From assembly GCA_938002705.1 (NCBI GenBank), contig CALLAG010000390.1, positions 1 through 6,729 on the forward strand: DNA of 6,729 nt, read 5' to 3'. The translations under genes were made by a program, and so were the position numbers. The notes beneath the pieces are model-generated. The model made no database searches and was not told the DNA's origin. It saw only the letters and a program-made list of their open reading frames with translations. This DNA comes from an uncultured Saprospiraceae bacterium. GTDB taxonomy: Bacteria; Bacteroidota; Bacteroidia; Chitinophagales; Saprospiraceae. Every line of letters starts with the position of its first letter. Positions within the stretch are counted from its first letter, which is position 1. This document shows positions 1 to 6,640 of the stretch, in pieces.

Positions 1-873
1 TGTCCACTTCTCACCACCATCAGTACTTTTATAGAGGGCATTCTCTTTGGCCTCTACGAGAGCATATATCAAGCCTGGCTTAGATGCCGCAAATGCCAAC
101 CCTACTCTACCCATATCACCTTTGGGTAACCCCTCCTTGTCAGTCATTTTCTTCCATGTATCTCCGCCATCGTAACTGATGTGTATGCCAGAACCTTTAC
201 CACCAGAATTAAATCCCCATGGCGTCCTTCCAAATTCCCACATAGCCGCTACGATATGGTTGGGATTATGCGGATTAGCTACCATATCTGCGATACCTAC
301 ATTATCATCTATGTACAAGGACTTAGTCCAGCTGTCACCACCATCCTTGGTCACGTATACACCTCTATGTGTAGAGCTTCCCCATGCCGAGCCCATAGCA
401 CCTATGAGTACTTCTTTGGGATTTAATTTATTGATGATTATTCTATGTATTAATTTGGTTTCTTTGAGTCCTTTGTAAGACCATGTCTTTCCACCATCTA
501 TGGTCTTAAATACGCCAGCACCACTATTATGTGAGTTACGGGGATTGCCCTCACCAGTACCTACCCATATCTCTGACGGGTTAGCTTGATTAATCTTGAG
601 AGCTCCTATAGACAAAGTCGGCTGATCATCGAATAGTGGCTTCCATGTGATACCTCCATTCTTAGACTCCCATACCCCTCCTGAAGCAGACCCTATTACG
701 ATATGATCTTTATCCCTAAGATTAACATCAATAGCGGTTACCCGACCGCTCATCCCTGCAGGGCCTATATTCCTAAATTTTAGTGCTTCAAAGTGATCAA
801 AGTCGATATCTTGTCCATGAGCAAAGACTGATAGAAATAAAAAAAAGCTGACAATAAGAGTTGAATGCCTCAT
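1..873 (-). CDS. Secreted Asp-box (BNR/sortilin-like) beta-propeller protein, N-terminal part, truncated by window edge
   Basis: Reading the minus strand from the ATG at 873 gives 291 codons with no stop, running off the left edge, so the C-terminus is missing. Residues 1-21 look like a signal peptide: R2 and H3, a hydrophobic stretch at about 6-17, and likely cleavage near A18-H-G-Q21. The mature N-terminus carries the family signature FRNIGPAGMSGRVTAID (33-49). Five Asp-boxes (S/T-x-D-G-G-x-T/S-W type) lie at about 70-77, 124-131, 175-182, 233-240 and 283-290; the first has N72 instead of Asp and the last has K289 where T/S is usual. GTGEGNPRNS (105-114) and EFGRTPWGFNSGG (213-225) are also typical. 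This is the large Bacteroidota family annotated as 'glycosyl hydrolase', 'VPS10 domain-containing' or 'WD40/YVTN/BNR-like', usually around 1000 residues. It should form an extracytoplasmic beta-propeller. No catalytic residue is visible and the enzymatic name is unproven. It diverges from the adhesin gene. Confidence 0.9.
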   Translation of the reverse strand, partial: MRHSTLIVSFFLFLSVFAHGQDIDFDHFEALKFRNIGPAGMSGRVTAIDVNLRDKDHIVIGSASGGVWESKNGGITWKPLFDDQPTLSIGALKINQANPSEIWVGTGEGNPRNSHNSGAGVFKTIDGGKTWSYKGLKETKLIHRIIINKLNPKEVLIGAMGSAWGSSTHRGVYVTKDGGDSWTKSLYIDDNVGIADMVANPHNPNHIVAAMWEFGRTPWGFNSGGKGSGIHISYDGGDTWKKMTDKEGLPKGDMGRVGLAFAASKPGLIYALVEAKENALYKSTDGGEKWT

Positions 874-1042
874 TTTTAAGTGGATTGGTGTATAAATGGT
901 GAAAGATATAAAATAATGAACTTTTCGTACGAGAAGTATATAATACTATGATAATTTGGAAGTACATATTTATGTTTTGCTATAAGTTACTCACGCAATT
1001 CCATAGAATTTTCTACATTTAGAGCATATCACCCTTATAATA
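874..1042. promoter_or_regulatory. Divergent intergenic region between the Asp-box and adhesin genes
   Basis: These 169 bp separate two divergently read genes, so promoters for both should lie here. No exact Bacteroidota -7 element (TAnnTTTG) is present on either strand. Near matches are TATCTTTC on the minus strand (complement of 901-908), placed about 28 bp before the Asp-box ATG, and TATGTTTTG on the plus strand (971-979), which has one extra T. Neither has a clear TTG at the right distance upstream. The clearest structure is the palindrome at 920-937, listed separately. A 16-codon ORF at 972-1022 has no supporting feature. The promoter placement is inference. Confidence 0.5.
920..937. promoter_or_regulatory. 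18-bp near-perfect palindrome, candidate operator
   Basis: The sequence ACTTTTCGTACGAGAAGT is symmetric about the 928/929 boundary. Eight of nine base pairs match; the exception is T924 opposite G933. There is no loop, so it suits a dimeric DNA-binding protein better than a terminator. It lies 47 bp from the Asp-box ATG and 105 bp from the adhesin GTG, so a regulator bound here could act on either gene. No regulator gene is visible in the window. The symmetry is seen directly; the operator role is inferred. Confidence 0.35.
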
Positions 1043-4000
1043 GTGAACTACGCCATTGCTACATTGAGAGATATACTTCTCTTAAGCCTACTATCATCAT
1101 ACTGCGGAAACGCTGCAGCATCATATATTCCTGTATCAGAAAGAGTCCTGGAAGGACCAACTGTCTGCGACATTACAATTACAGTCCCAGATGATATTAC
1201 AATATGTGGAGATAGCGAGATCTCACTCAATGGAATAATCGATGGTACATATGACGACTTTGTATGGTGTGAAGATGGATCTGACACCTCCTATGACTTA
1301 GATGAAGTTATAGAAGTAGATGAGTCAGCTACATTTACACTTAAAGCTACATTCTATAGCGATGAGAACATTATAGATAATGGAGATTTTGAAGGAGGTG
1401 ATAGCGGATTCACCACAGATTATTTTCCAGGTCAGGGTAATTGTAATCATCCATCAGGATTCTTAGGTTGCGAAGGCGCCTACAATGTCATAGATGATCC
1501 GAGCTTAGGGCACAACAATTTTGATCCATGTAGTGACAATGGTGGAGGCGGTAATATGATGGTAGTCAATGGTGCTGCTGCCCTACAAGAGATCTGGTGC
1601 CAAGATGTATGTGTCGATCCTGAAGGCACTTATGTATTTAACGCATATGCGGCATCCGTTAATCCAAGTTCGCCAGCAGAACTGCAGTTTGCTATAGATG
1701 GAGGACTCATAGGAGATTTATTCAGTCTATCAGGAGGCACTTGTACGTGGGAGTTTTTTGAGGCAGAGTGGGAAGCATCAGGAGAGACGACTATAGAAAT
1801 CTGCATAACCAATCAAAACACTGCAGCAGGTGGCAATGATTTCGCTCTGGATGATATCGGGTTCTTTCCAGTCTGCAAAGAAGAGATGAGCTTTGATGTT
1901 ACCGTCACAGATTTTGAGATAGAGACATTTGATCCACAAGATATAGACTGTAATAACCCTGAGACAATCATAGAAATAGATGTAGACCCCATAGCGGATT
2001 ATGATATGGAATGGAGTACTAATAATGGCAATATAGTTAGCGTTATCAATGATGGCTATGCCGTTATAGTAGACCTGGCTGCTGATTATTACGTAACTGT
2101 CACTGATGCTAATGGCTGCACCCAAGAAGAAGAAATAGAAGTCTATACTGACGTAGAACCCATACAAGCAGATGTTATAGTAGAAAATATATTAGACTGT
2201 GATATGCTCGATACTGAAGTATATATAGAATCCAGTAATAATGATCTGATATTAAACTGGTATGATGAGAATGATGAACTATTAAGTACCGAAGATATTT
2301 TGGTGACATCTGTATCTGGTTCTTATTCCGTAGTAGCTACAGATGAGGATACCGGTTGTGAGATTCTAATATTTTTTGAAGTGGAGCAGGATACGATTAG
2401 CCCTACATTTACAATATCAAAATCCTCAGATATAGACTGTAATAATACCATACCGACAATCACAATAGATACCATCAGTAATGATGTCATATGGATAGTA
2501 CCTAATGACTATCCTGTCAATATGCCTATACCGACAACATCAGAAATCTCAGCTGTGGTGCCCGGGACCTATGTTGCACTTATAGAAAATAGTAACGGTT
2601 GTACTAATGAAGAAACTATCGAAATATTAGAAATAGAACCTATGTTCGACTTTTCGATTATAGCTGACACTCTCATAGATTGTAACAATACCGCAGCGCT
2701 GGTTACCTTAGCGTTAGACACGAGCGAACTGACAATAGTATGGTCATCATTACCCACTAACTATAATGACTCCTTAGCCTTCTCGCTATCAAATGCTGGC
2801 ACTTACGCATACACACTACAAGACAGCATCGGTTGTGTCCTATCAGATAGTATTATCATAGCTGACGATACAGTCATACCTTCTCCTATTAATATAGCAT
2901 CAACAGAAATAACATGCAATCAGCCGATAAGTACAATCTCGGCAAGTAATCCTAATAATTATAGTATAACATGGCAAGAGGCCAATGGCCTTACAGGAAC
3001 CGGCAATACTTATCAGGTATCAGAAGCGGGAGCAGTAAGTTATACGCTGACCAGCTCTAATGGATGCACACTTACAGACATGACAATAGTCACAGCTTTT
3101 GATGACATACCTACGATAAGTATAGAAGGAGGTACTCTTAGTTGTGACAATCCAAGCGTACAACTATCCATAACGTCAGATCAGCCTGTCACTGGTTACT
3201 CTTGGAATAATGATAGCCAAAATAATATATCAAATAACTCTACGATAGACGTGACAGAATCGGGTATCTACAGCATAGAAGTATTATCTAATACGGGATG
3301 CACTGTTATGGCAGATTACTTTGTACCTATAGATACCATATCACCTGTGCTCGTTCTGCCTGATGGTGTTCTTCTTGATTGTAATACGCCTACATATACT
3401 GCAAGTGTAGAGATAGGCAGTGACATAAGTTCATTAGACTACACAGGAGACTGGCTCGATGAAGTAACTCAAACCATCACCTATACTGATGCAGGAATTT
3501 ATTCCGTCACTGTAACTGGTAATAACGGATGTAGCTCTGTTATATCCAATGAAGTAAGAATCGACACTTCCGAGCTCGCCGTAGAAATCATCAGTGACAC
3601 ACTGCTTAATTGCAATATTGATACGATAGAAGCCATCTTCACGATAAGTAATAATTACAGTCAGACAGAATGGATAGGACCTAATGTACAAAGCACTGAT
3701 TCTATATTAATGATAACATCACCCGGAGTATATACCCTATCAGTTACTGGTGACAATGGCTGCCTTAGCATAAGAGAACATATCGTAACACAAGATATCC
3801 TACCACCTAGCTTTATGGCATCAGCGAGTGAGATAAACTGTGCATCTCCGCTATCATCTATTAATATCACAACCACAGATCCATTACTGTCTGTTATCTA
3901 TTCTGATGAGGACGGTAACGAAATAGGCAGTGGCGTTGATTTCATGACTGATTATACTGACGTAATTACAATAGCGGTCACAGGGACTAATGGTTGTATG

Positions 4001-5281
4001 GCCGAAGTAGAAATATCAGCTCAAGTAGACTTAGATAATTTTGACTTTGATATTATATCAGATACACTTACATGTGATCGAGAGATGGTCACTATACAAT
4101 TAGTGGATAATCTAAATTATACTGAAGCAGCTGTATATGACGCTAACAATAACTTCTTAGGAGATATCGCAACAGAAATAACTGAAGCAGGCGTGTATAC
4201 TGTAGAGCTGACACTCGATAATGGATGCATATCTCAGAGCACAATAGAAATTATAGAAGACGACTCTACAGTTGACTTTGACCTACAAGATATAGTACTT
4301 AACTGCCAACAAGATCCGCTACCGGCAAGCATATCCGTCACTGACAATTACCAGTACATAGAAATTATCAATGAAGACGGTAACATTCTAGGAGATGAAA
4401 ATACATTACTAACCGAAACAGGTCAATACTCAGTTACAATATACAATGACAACAATTGTCCGAACACCAAAACATTCAATGTCAATCAATCATCTGATAG
4501 CCCACAATTAGATAGTTTTACTGCAGTACAAATCGACTGCGAAGAATCACTTAACCTTAGTATAAATGAAATCTCAGGCGGCGTTCCACCTTATGTCATA
4601 AGCATAGACGGCAATACTCTTATAGACATAAATGAAAACAATATCGTCGTAGGTGCTGGCGAGCATGACATACATATAGAGGATAGCAACGGGTGCATAT
4701 CCGATACAACTTTTTCGATCAGCCCGATAAACCCTGTCAGCATAGATCCTATAGCAGACATTACAATAACAGTAGGGCAATCTACTCAACTGAATCTCAA
4801 CCTAAATAAGGACATAAGCGAAATAGCTTCTATACAATGGAGGGAGGAAAACAACTTGTCGTGCTATGACTGTATAGACCCAATATTCTCAGGTGATAGT
4901 AACACCACATATCAAGTAACCGTCATCGACATAGACGGATGTACAGCAATGACAGAAGTAAGACTTATCGTGGAACGTATTATACGATACTATGTCCCTA
5001 ATGTCATCCATCTAAATAATAGTAATCCTACGGATAGAAAATTTACAATATTCTCGCTTCAGGATGACATAAGTATTATACAAGATCTATCTATCTACGA
5101 TAGGTGGGGTAATCAAGTCTTTGAGAAACTTAACTTTGCAGCTAATGATCCTGACTTAGGTTGGGATGGATACTTCAATAATGAACCTGTAGAGCAGGGT
5201 GTCTATGTCTATTACAGCATTATAGAATTAGCTAATGGAGATGTTATTAAGTTATCTGGCGATGTGACTGTACTAAGATAA
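1043..5281 (+). CDS. Giant multi-repeat adhesin-like protein with type IX secretion type B (CHU_C) C-terminal sorting domain
   Basis: 1412 residues, probably an exported surface or released structural/adhesive protein. In order: signal peptide (about 1-26, hydrophobic 11-19, likely cleavage after A24-A-A26); an Ig-like domain (about 42-107); a Cys- and Gly-rich jelly-roll-like module (about 109-278, from NIIDNGDFEGG through NMMVVNG to NDFALDDIGF); twelve tandem Ig-like repeats (about 291-1232); a pre-C-terminal Ig-like domain (1233-1314, with C1274-Y-D-C1277); and the sorting domain (1315-1412) with YDRWGNQVF, GWDGYFNN, GVYVYY and a GDVTVLR end. This end matches the gliding-motility-associated family (CHU_C, TIGR04131). 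The protein is rich in Asp, Glu, Asn, Ser, Thr and Ile and poor in Lys. The start is GTG: the frame has a stop at 1004-1006 and no ATG between. TTG at 1064 would give an equally good signal peptide. No enzymatic domain is seen. The ligand is unknown, and no PorP/SprF-like partner lies in the window. Confidence 0.9.
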   Translation: MNYAIATLRDILLLSLLSSYCGNAAASYIPVSERVLEGPTVCDITITVPDDITICGDSEISLNGIIDGTYDDFVWCEDGSDTSYDLDEVIEVDESATFTLKATFYSDENIIDNGDFEGGDSGFTTDYFPGQGNCNHPSGFLGCEGAYNVIDDPSLGHNNFDPCSDNGGGGNMMVVNGAAALQEIWCQDVCVDPEGTYVFNAYAASVNPSSPAELQFAIDGGLIGDLFSLSGGTCTWEFFEAEWEASGETTIEICITNQNTAAGGNDFALDDIGFFPVCKEEMSFDVTVTDFEIETFDPQDIDCNNPETIIEIDVDPIADYDMEWSTNNGNIVSVINDGYAVIVDLAADYYVTVTDANGCTQEEEIEVYTDVEPIQADVIVENILDCDMLDTEVYIESSNNDLILNWYDENDELLSTEDILVTSVSGSYSVVATDEDTGCEILIFFEVEQDTISPTFTISKSSDIDCNNTIPTITIDTISNDVIWIVPNDYPVNMPIPTTSEISAVVPGTYVALIENSNGCTNEETIEILEIEPMFDFSIIADTLIDCNNTAALVTLALDTSELTIVWSSLPTNYNDSLAFSLSNAGTYAYTLQDSIGCVLSDSIIIADDTVIPSPINIASTEITCNQPISTISASNPNNYSITWQEANGLTGTGNTYQVSEAGAVSYTLTSSNGCTLTDMTIVTAFDDIPTISIEGGTLSCDNPSVQLSITSDQPVTGYSWNNDSQNNISNNSTIDVTESGIYSIEVLSNTGCTVMADYFVPIDTISPVLVLPDGVLLDCNTPTYTASVEIGSDISSLDYTGDWLDEVTQTITYTDAGIYSVTVTGNNGCSSVISNEVRIDTSELAVEIISDTLLNCNIDTIEAIFTISNNYSQTEWIGPNVQSTDSILMITSPGVYTLSVTGDNGCLSIREHIVTQDILPPSFMASASEINCASPLSSINITTTDPLLSVIYSDEDGNEIGSGVDFMTDYTDVITIAVTGTNGCMAEVEISAQVDLDNFDFDIISDTLTCDREMVTIQLVDNLNYTEAAVYDANNNFLGDIATEITEAGVYTVELTLDNGCISQSTIEIIEDDSTVDFDLQDIVLNCQQDPLPASISVTDNYQYIEIINEDGNILGDENTLLTETGQYSVTIYNDNNCPNTKTFNVNQSSDSPQLDSFTAVQIDCEESLNLSINEISGGVPPYVISIDGNTLIDINENNIVVGAGEHDIHIEDSNGCISDTTFSISPINPVSIDPIADITITVGQSTQLNLNLNKDISEIASIQWREENNLSCYDCIDPIFSGDSNTTYQVTVIDIDGCTAMTEVRLIVERIIRYYVPNVIHLNNSNPTDRKFTIFSLQDDISIIQDLSIYDRWGNQVFEKLNFAANDPDLGWDGYFNNEPVEQGVYVYYSIIELANGDVIKLSGDVTVLR
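1367..1876 (+). other. Jelly-roll-like N-terminal module of the adhesin
   Basis: Residues 109-278 read as one compact module: NIIDNGDFEGG at the start, a Gly run followed by NMMVVNG (about 167-176), IWCQDVCVDP, a beta-rich stretch with ELQFAIDGG and CTWEFFEAEW, then ICITNQNTAAGGNDFALDDIGFFPVC at the end (given here as key motif; C278 is the last Cys). Similar modules recur at the N-termini of Bacteroidota sorting-domain proteins and resemble carbohydrate-binding (CBM4_9/DUF642-like) jelly rolls. The paired cysteines suggest disulfides. This is the most likely ligand-binding part. Binding specificity is not visible, and the fold assignment rests on recalled pattern similarity. Confidence 0.55.
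1913..4738 (+). repeat. Twelve tandem Ig-like repeats of 76-83 residues in the adhesin
   Basis: Each unit has a first Cys in a motif such as DIDCNNP, LLDCNTP or EITCNQP, and a second Cys about 53-60 residues later in an N-G-C or similar motif, usually after G-x-Y-x-V-x-x-T/L. First cysteines fall at residues 303, 386, 466, 547, 625, 701, 780, 857, 933, 1011, 1088 and 1166, giving spacings of 83, 80, 81, 78, 76, 79, 77, 76, 78, 77 and 78. The repeats differ strongly in sequence, so they are old and not a recent DNA expansion. The twelfth has GGVPPY (SprB-repeat-like), unlike the rest. The cysteine pair probably forms one disulfide per domain, giving a stiff rod that holds the N-terminal module away from the cell. 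Confidence 0.85.
4985..5278 (+). other. Type B (CHU_C / gliding-motility-associated) C-terminal sorting domain
   Basis: Residues 1315-1412 start RYYVPNVIHLNNSNPTDRKF, corresponding to the usual YIPNAFSPNGDGxND-x-F entry but with the Gly/Asp-rich loop replaced. They continue with LSIYDRWGNQVFE, NDPDLGWDGYFNN, EQGVYVYYSII and end GDVTVLR. Proteins with this domain are exported by the type IX system, and type B domains generally need a PorP/SprF-family outer-membrane partner. None is visible here. The preceding domain with LSCYDCIDP and TTYQVTVIDIDGC is the usual neighbour of this sorting domain. Confidence 0.9.
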
Positions 5282-5297
5282 CAGACACAACACTCCA

Positions 5298-6002
5298 TCA
5301 CGGCAACTCAAAAGAAACCGTCACAATGGACTTAATCTCAAGCTGTCCTGGAGCAAATCCTTGGGCACTACCTACACTTGTACCACCGGTTGTCACCGTA
5401 CTGCTGCCATAGGTTTCTGCGTTAAAAGAGGTTTTCGAGTTTTGGATTTCACTGATGAGCTTAGCTTTGCCTATCCTCTGCCCTATTTCTGTTGTGAGCA
5501 TTTCTGCTTTCTTCTTGGCATCACGCATTGCTAACCTAAGGGCCTCTTCTCGTAACTCTACGATATCATCAGATCTAAAATTAGCACTACCTACTCCATA
5601 GACATCCATATCTATCAATGCATTGACGATAGCATCATACTTACTTAGATCTCTGATGCATACATTAATGTGCTGACTGGAATAATAATAGTCTATCTCT
5701 GTAGAGTTTCTCTTTCGTTTAGGTCCAGCACTAGCATATTGTGATTGTATATGTTCGTCAGCGATACCGTTAGATTTTAGAAAAGCTATTACTTCTTTGG
5801 ATTGTTTCTGATAGGCCATACGTGCCGCCGCCATATTCTCAGCTTTCTTATAGATATGCACATTGATCAGAACCTCATCAGGATTAGCAAATAGCACTGC
5901 TGAACCCCTCACCGTTATCAGTGGTATATCGAGAGATTGTCCTATAGAGAATAATGATGTGAAGATTAGGCTTACGGTGATGATATATCTTGTTCTTGTC
6001 AT
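5298..6002 (-). CDS. Periplasmic SIMPL domain (DUF541) protein
   Basis: 234 residues read from the ATG at 6002. Residues 1-21 form a signal peptide (MTRTRY, then hydrophobic 7-20, cleavage near S-I-G21/Q22), so the protein should act in the periplasm or be attached to the envelope. The rest fits one SIMPL/DUF541 domain: ITVRGSAVLFANPDEVLINVHI at the start (key residues G-S-A and P-D-E), a YQKQSKEVIAFLKSNGI helix, the alternating strands around INVCIRDLSKYDAIVNAL, a long Ala/Lys-rich helix (LREEALRLAMRDAKKKAEML), then a Gly/Ser/Thr-rich loop and FAPGQLEIKSIVTVSFELP at the end. Known relatives include E. coli YggE, linked to oxidative stress, and Brucella BP26, which forms ring-shaped oligomers; the molecular role is unsettled. 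It lies 58 bp after the Gre-like gene on the same strand and converges on the adhesin gene with a 16-bp gap. Confidence 0.88.
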   Translation of the reverse strand: MTRTRYIITVSLIFTSLFSIGQSLDIPLITVRGSAVLFANPDEVLINVHIYKKAENMAAARMAYQKQSKEVIAFLKSNGIADEHIQSQYASAGPKRKRNSTEIDYYYSSQHINVCIRDLSKYDAIVNALIDMDVYGVGSANFRSDDIVELREEALRLAMRDAKKKAEMLTTEIGQRIGKAKLISEIQNSKTSFNAETYGSSTVTTGGTSVGSAQGFAPGQLEIKSIVTVSFELP

Positions 6003-6060
6003 GACATAAGAACTCGATTAGGATATACTTTAGTACTTTCTGATTGTTAAAGTCATCTCT

Positions 6061-6516
6061 CTATTGTACTACCAATATCTGAAATTTCCTATCTCGGAAA
6101 GACACTTGCTCTCCTACTTTCTTATTGATCATCAACTTACTCAGGGGTGCATCCGGTGATATGGCATAATAGAATTTTCCATCTATGATAAGTTTTCCCA
6201 TACCTACAGATATATAATAATCTCCCTTATCTGTACTTATAAGTGCACCAATCTCTCCATGCACACATTCTTTATAGGGTGATATCTGTCGTAAGTGATT
6301 CTTAGTTATCATCAGTTGTGACTTCTGGGCTTCCATCTTATCTTGCTCTCTCTGCATCATCGCTCGCCCTGTCTCAAACTTGTCACCTGCTGAGCTTTTG
6401 GTCTCATTACGCTTAGACTCTTCTATAGATTTCAGAGCCGTTTCGAGAGATTGCATTTGGGTCTCTATCTGCTGGAGCATAATGGATTGTAGTTGAGATT
6501 TTATGTTTTTATTCAT
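6061..6516 (-). CDS. GreA/GreB-like protein (relatives often mislabelled 3-oxoacyl-ACP synthase)
   Basis: 151 residues, close to the roughly 158 of GreA, with no signal peptide, so cytoplasmic. Residues 1-78 are Gln/Glu/Lys-rich and helical, consistent with an antiparallel coiled coil whose turn lies near 38-52 (ETKSSAGDKFETGRA). Residues 85-151 resemble the Gre C-terminal domain: GALISTDKGDYYISVGMGKL, then AISPDAPLSKLMINKKVGEQVSF, which parallels the SPLARALLGKKVGDEV signature of GreA. D45 and E48 in G-D-x-x-E have the spacing of the acidic tip pair of E. coli GreA (D41, E44), which stimulates transcript cleavage in the RNA polymerase secondary channel. A role as a secondary-channel factor is therefore plausible but not shown. 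Homologues in flavobacteria are, as I recall, labelled 3-oxoacyl-ACP synthase; nothing here resembles a ketosynthase. The start is well fixed, since an in-frame stop lies three codons upstream (6523-6525). First gene of a likely two-gene operon. Confidence 0.8.
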   Translation of the reverse strand: MNKNIKSQLQSIMLQQIETQMQSLETALKSIEESKRNETKSSAGDKFETGRAMMQREQDKMEAQKSQLMITKNHLRQISPYKECVHGEIGALISTDKGDYYISVGMGKLIIDGKFYYAISPDAPLSKLMINKKVGEQVSFRDRKFQILVVQ

Positions 6517-6546
6517 GATTAATTATCGCGATGTAATATACCATCT

Positions 6547-6562
6547 ATTTTGTCTGCAAAAT
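6547..6562. repeat. Inverted repeat in the leader of the gre-like gene
   Basis: ATTTTG-TCTG-CAAAAT is a perfect 6-bp inverted repeat with a 4-nt loop, between the candidate promoter and the start codon. As RNA it would form a weak A/U-rich hairpin about 30 nt before the ATG. It could be an operator half-site pair or chance in AT-rich DNA. Confidence 0.25.
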
Positions 6563-6592
6563 CTATGTATTAAATTTATCGATAGAAACGCC

Positions 6593-6600
6593 CAAAGTTA
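6593..6600 (-). promoter_or_regulatory. Candidate Bacteroidota -7 promoter element for the gre-like/SIMPL operon
   Basis: The complement reads TAACTTTG, an exact match to TAnnTTTG, the -7 consensus of the Bacteroidota primary sigma factor. It would start a transcript with a leader of about 70 nt before the ATG at 6516. About 21 bp upstream there is CTTA rather than the expected TTG, so the -33 part is weak. Orientation and position suit the minus-strand operon, and no competing exact match was seen in 6517-6729. The motif is seen; its use is inferred. Confidence 0.45.
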
Positions 6601-6603
6601 AAA

Positions 6604-6618
6604 GTAGGCTGTGCCTAC
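6604..6618. repeat. GTAG-footed hairpin, 6-bp perfect stem
   Basis: GTAGGC-TGT-GCCTAC is a perfect inverted repeat with a 3-nt loop, the most GC-rich stretch in this AT-rich spacer. On the minus strand the stem is followed by TTTT, so it could end transcription from the decayed transposase frame upstream. It also lies just upstream of the -7 element at 6593-6600, so it could be an operator. Third, it begins with GTAG and sits beside a possible Y1-transposase remnant, as REP palindromes do beside their transposases. The sequence alone does not decide between these. Confidence 0.5.
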
Positions 6619-6640
6619 GCTTAAGTGTTATTCTAATTTA

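Noticed and set aside
179..478. Plus-strand ORFs of 99 and 81 codons at 179-478 and 181-426
   Set aside because: They lie opposite the Asp-box gene, which shows five family repeats on the minus strand; these frames have no domain signal.
972..1022. 16-codon ORF (ATG at 972) before the adhesin
   Set aside because: Too short, in a different frame, and without a ribosome-binding signal or leader-peptide character.
1036..1041. TATAAT immediately before the adhesin GTG
   Set aside because: It resembles an E. coli -10 box, but Bacteroidota use TAnnTTTG, there is no matching upstream element, and a transcript from it would start within or after the GTG.
1091..1105. Lipobox-like stretch around C21 of the adhesin
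   Set aside because: The residues before the Cys are S-S-Y, which does not fit the small residue required at -1; cleavage after A24-A-A26 fits better.
1778..2167. Minus-strand ORF of 129 codons inside the adhesin, and the other minus-strand ORFs at 1048-4789
   Set aside because: All are antisense to a protein whose repeats and sorting domain are clear; they show no recognisable motif.
6525..6532. ATCGCGAT palindrome just upstream of the gre-like start
   Set aside because: Only 8 bp and symmetry does not extend; easily expected by chance.
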